13,925 nt of DNA from RGIG4097 sp964599875 (GTDB lineage Bacteria > Bacillota > Clostridia > Christensenellales > CAG-917). The translations under genes were made by a program, and so were the position numbers. Below are positions 13,892 through 13,925 of this stretch, one piece after another. The stretch lies in contig CAZRHE010000030.1 of the NCBI GenBank assembly GCA_964599875.1, positions 1 to 13,925 of the forward strand, written 5' to 3'. Each line of letters opens with the position of its first letter. The stretch's first letter is position 1. The notes under the pieces were generated by a model. It ran no database searches and was not told the DNA's origin. It saw only the letters and a program-made list of their open reading frames with translations.

Positions 13892-13925
13892 TGTTTAGCC
13901 TCCTTCGTTGGATAAGTGATTCGCT

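Overview
The window reads as a chromosomal housekeeping segment from a low-to-mid GC Gram-positive bacterium, most likely an uncultured member of the Clostridia. The evidence is gene order. Read on the minus strand it runs rpsO, pnp, (YlxY-like deacetylase, M16 peptidase), ftsK, rimO, pgsA, cinA-type gene, recA, and what looks like the start of rny. This is the order known from Bacillus and clostridia around pnpA-ylxY-mlpA and pgsA-cinA-recA-rny. Most genes carry strong AAGGAG-type ribosome binding sites and there are clear sigma-A promoters. I cannot place the organism more precisely.

Layout by region. (1) 13925-11410: rpsO (S15), a terminator, a leader with two hairpins, then pnp (PNPase), all minus strand. 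(2) 11413-11287: a 127-bp nested inverted-repeat element whose right end overlaps the pnp stop codon. (3) 11259-10211: a compact divergent two-gene module, an XRE-type regulator (+) and an unknown lipoprotein (-). It is bounded by terminators and driven by two overlapping promoters in a region with two identical TACAGC-N5-GCTGTA operators. (4) 10271-9956: about 316 bases without a gene, holding short direct and inverted repeats. (5) 9955-7933: a polysaccharide-deacetylase-like protein (+) that lacks key CE4 residues, divergent from an M16 zinc peptidase (-). Their start codons are 49 bp apart and neither has a visible Shine-Dalgarno. (6) 7827-224: a promoter followed by the overlapping gene chain ftsK-rimO-pgsA-tandem winged-helix gene-cinA, with ATGA or TAATG junctions throughout, then recA 33 bases later. 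(7) 135-1: a promoter and the first 20 codons of a probable rny.

The operon in region 6 joins chromosome segregation (FtsK), S12 methylthiolation (RimO), phosphatidylglycerol synthesis (PgsA), NMN-deamidase-type pyridine nucleotide recycling (CinA C-terminal domain) and recombination (RecA). Two of its members are unusual. One is a free-standing protein made of two FtsK-gamma-like winged helices, encoded in the same operon as an FtsK whose own gamma recognition helix is atypical. The other is a CinA that has lost the N-terminal MoaB-like domain.

The best candidates for something undescribed are the tandem FtsK-gamma protein, the XRE/lipoprotein module with its paired operators, and the 127-bp nested palindrome at the pnp stop. 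No CRISPR array, tRNA, rRNA, transposase or integrase gene was seen.
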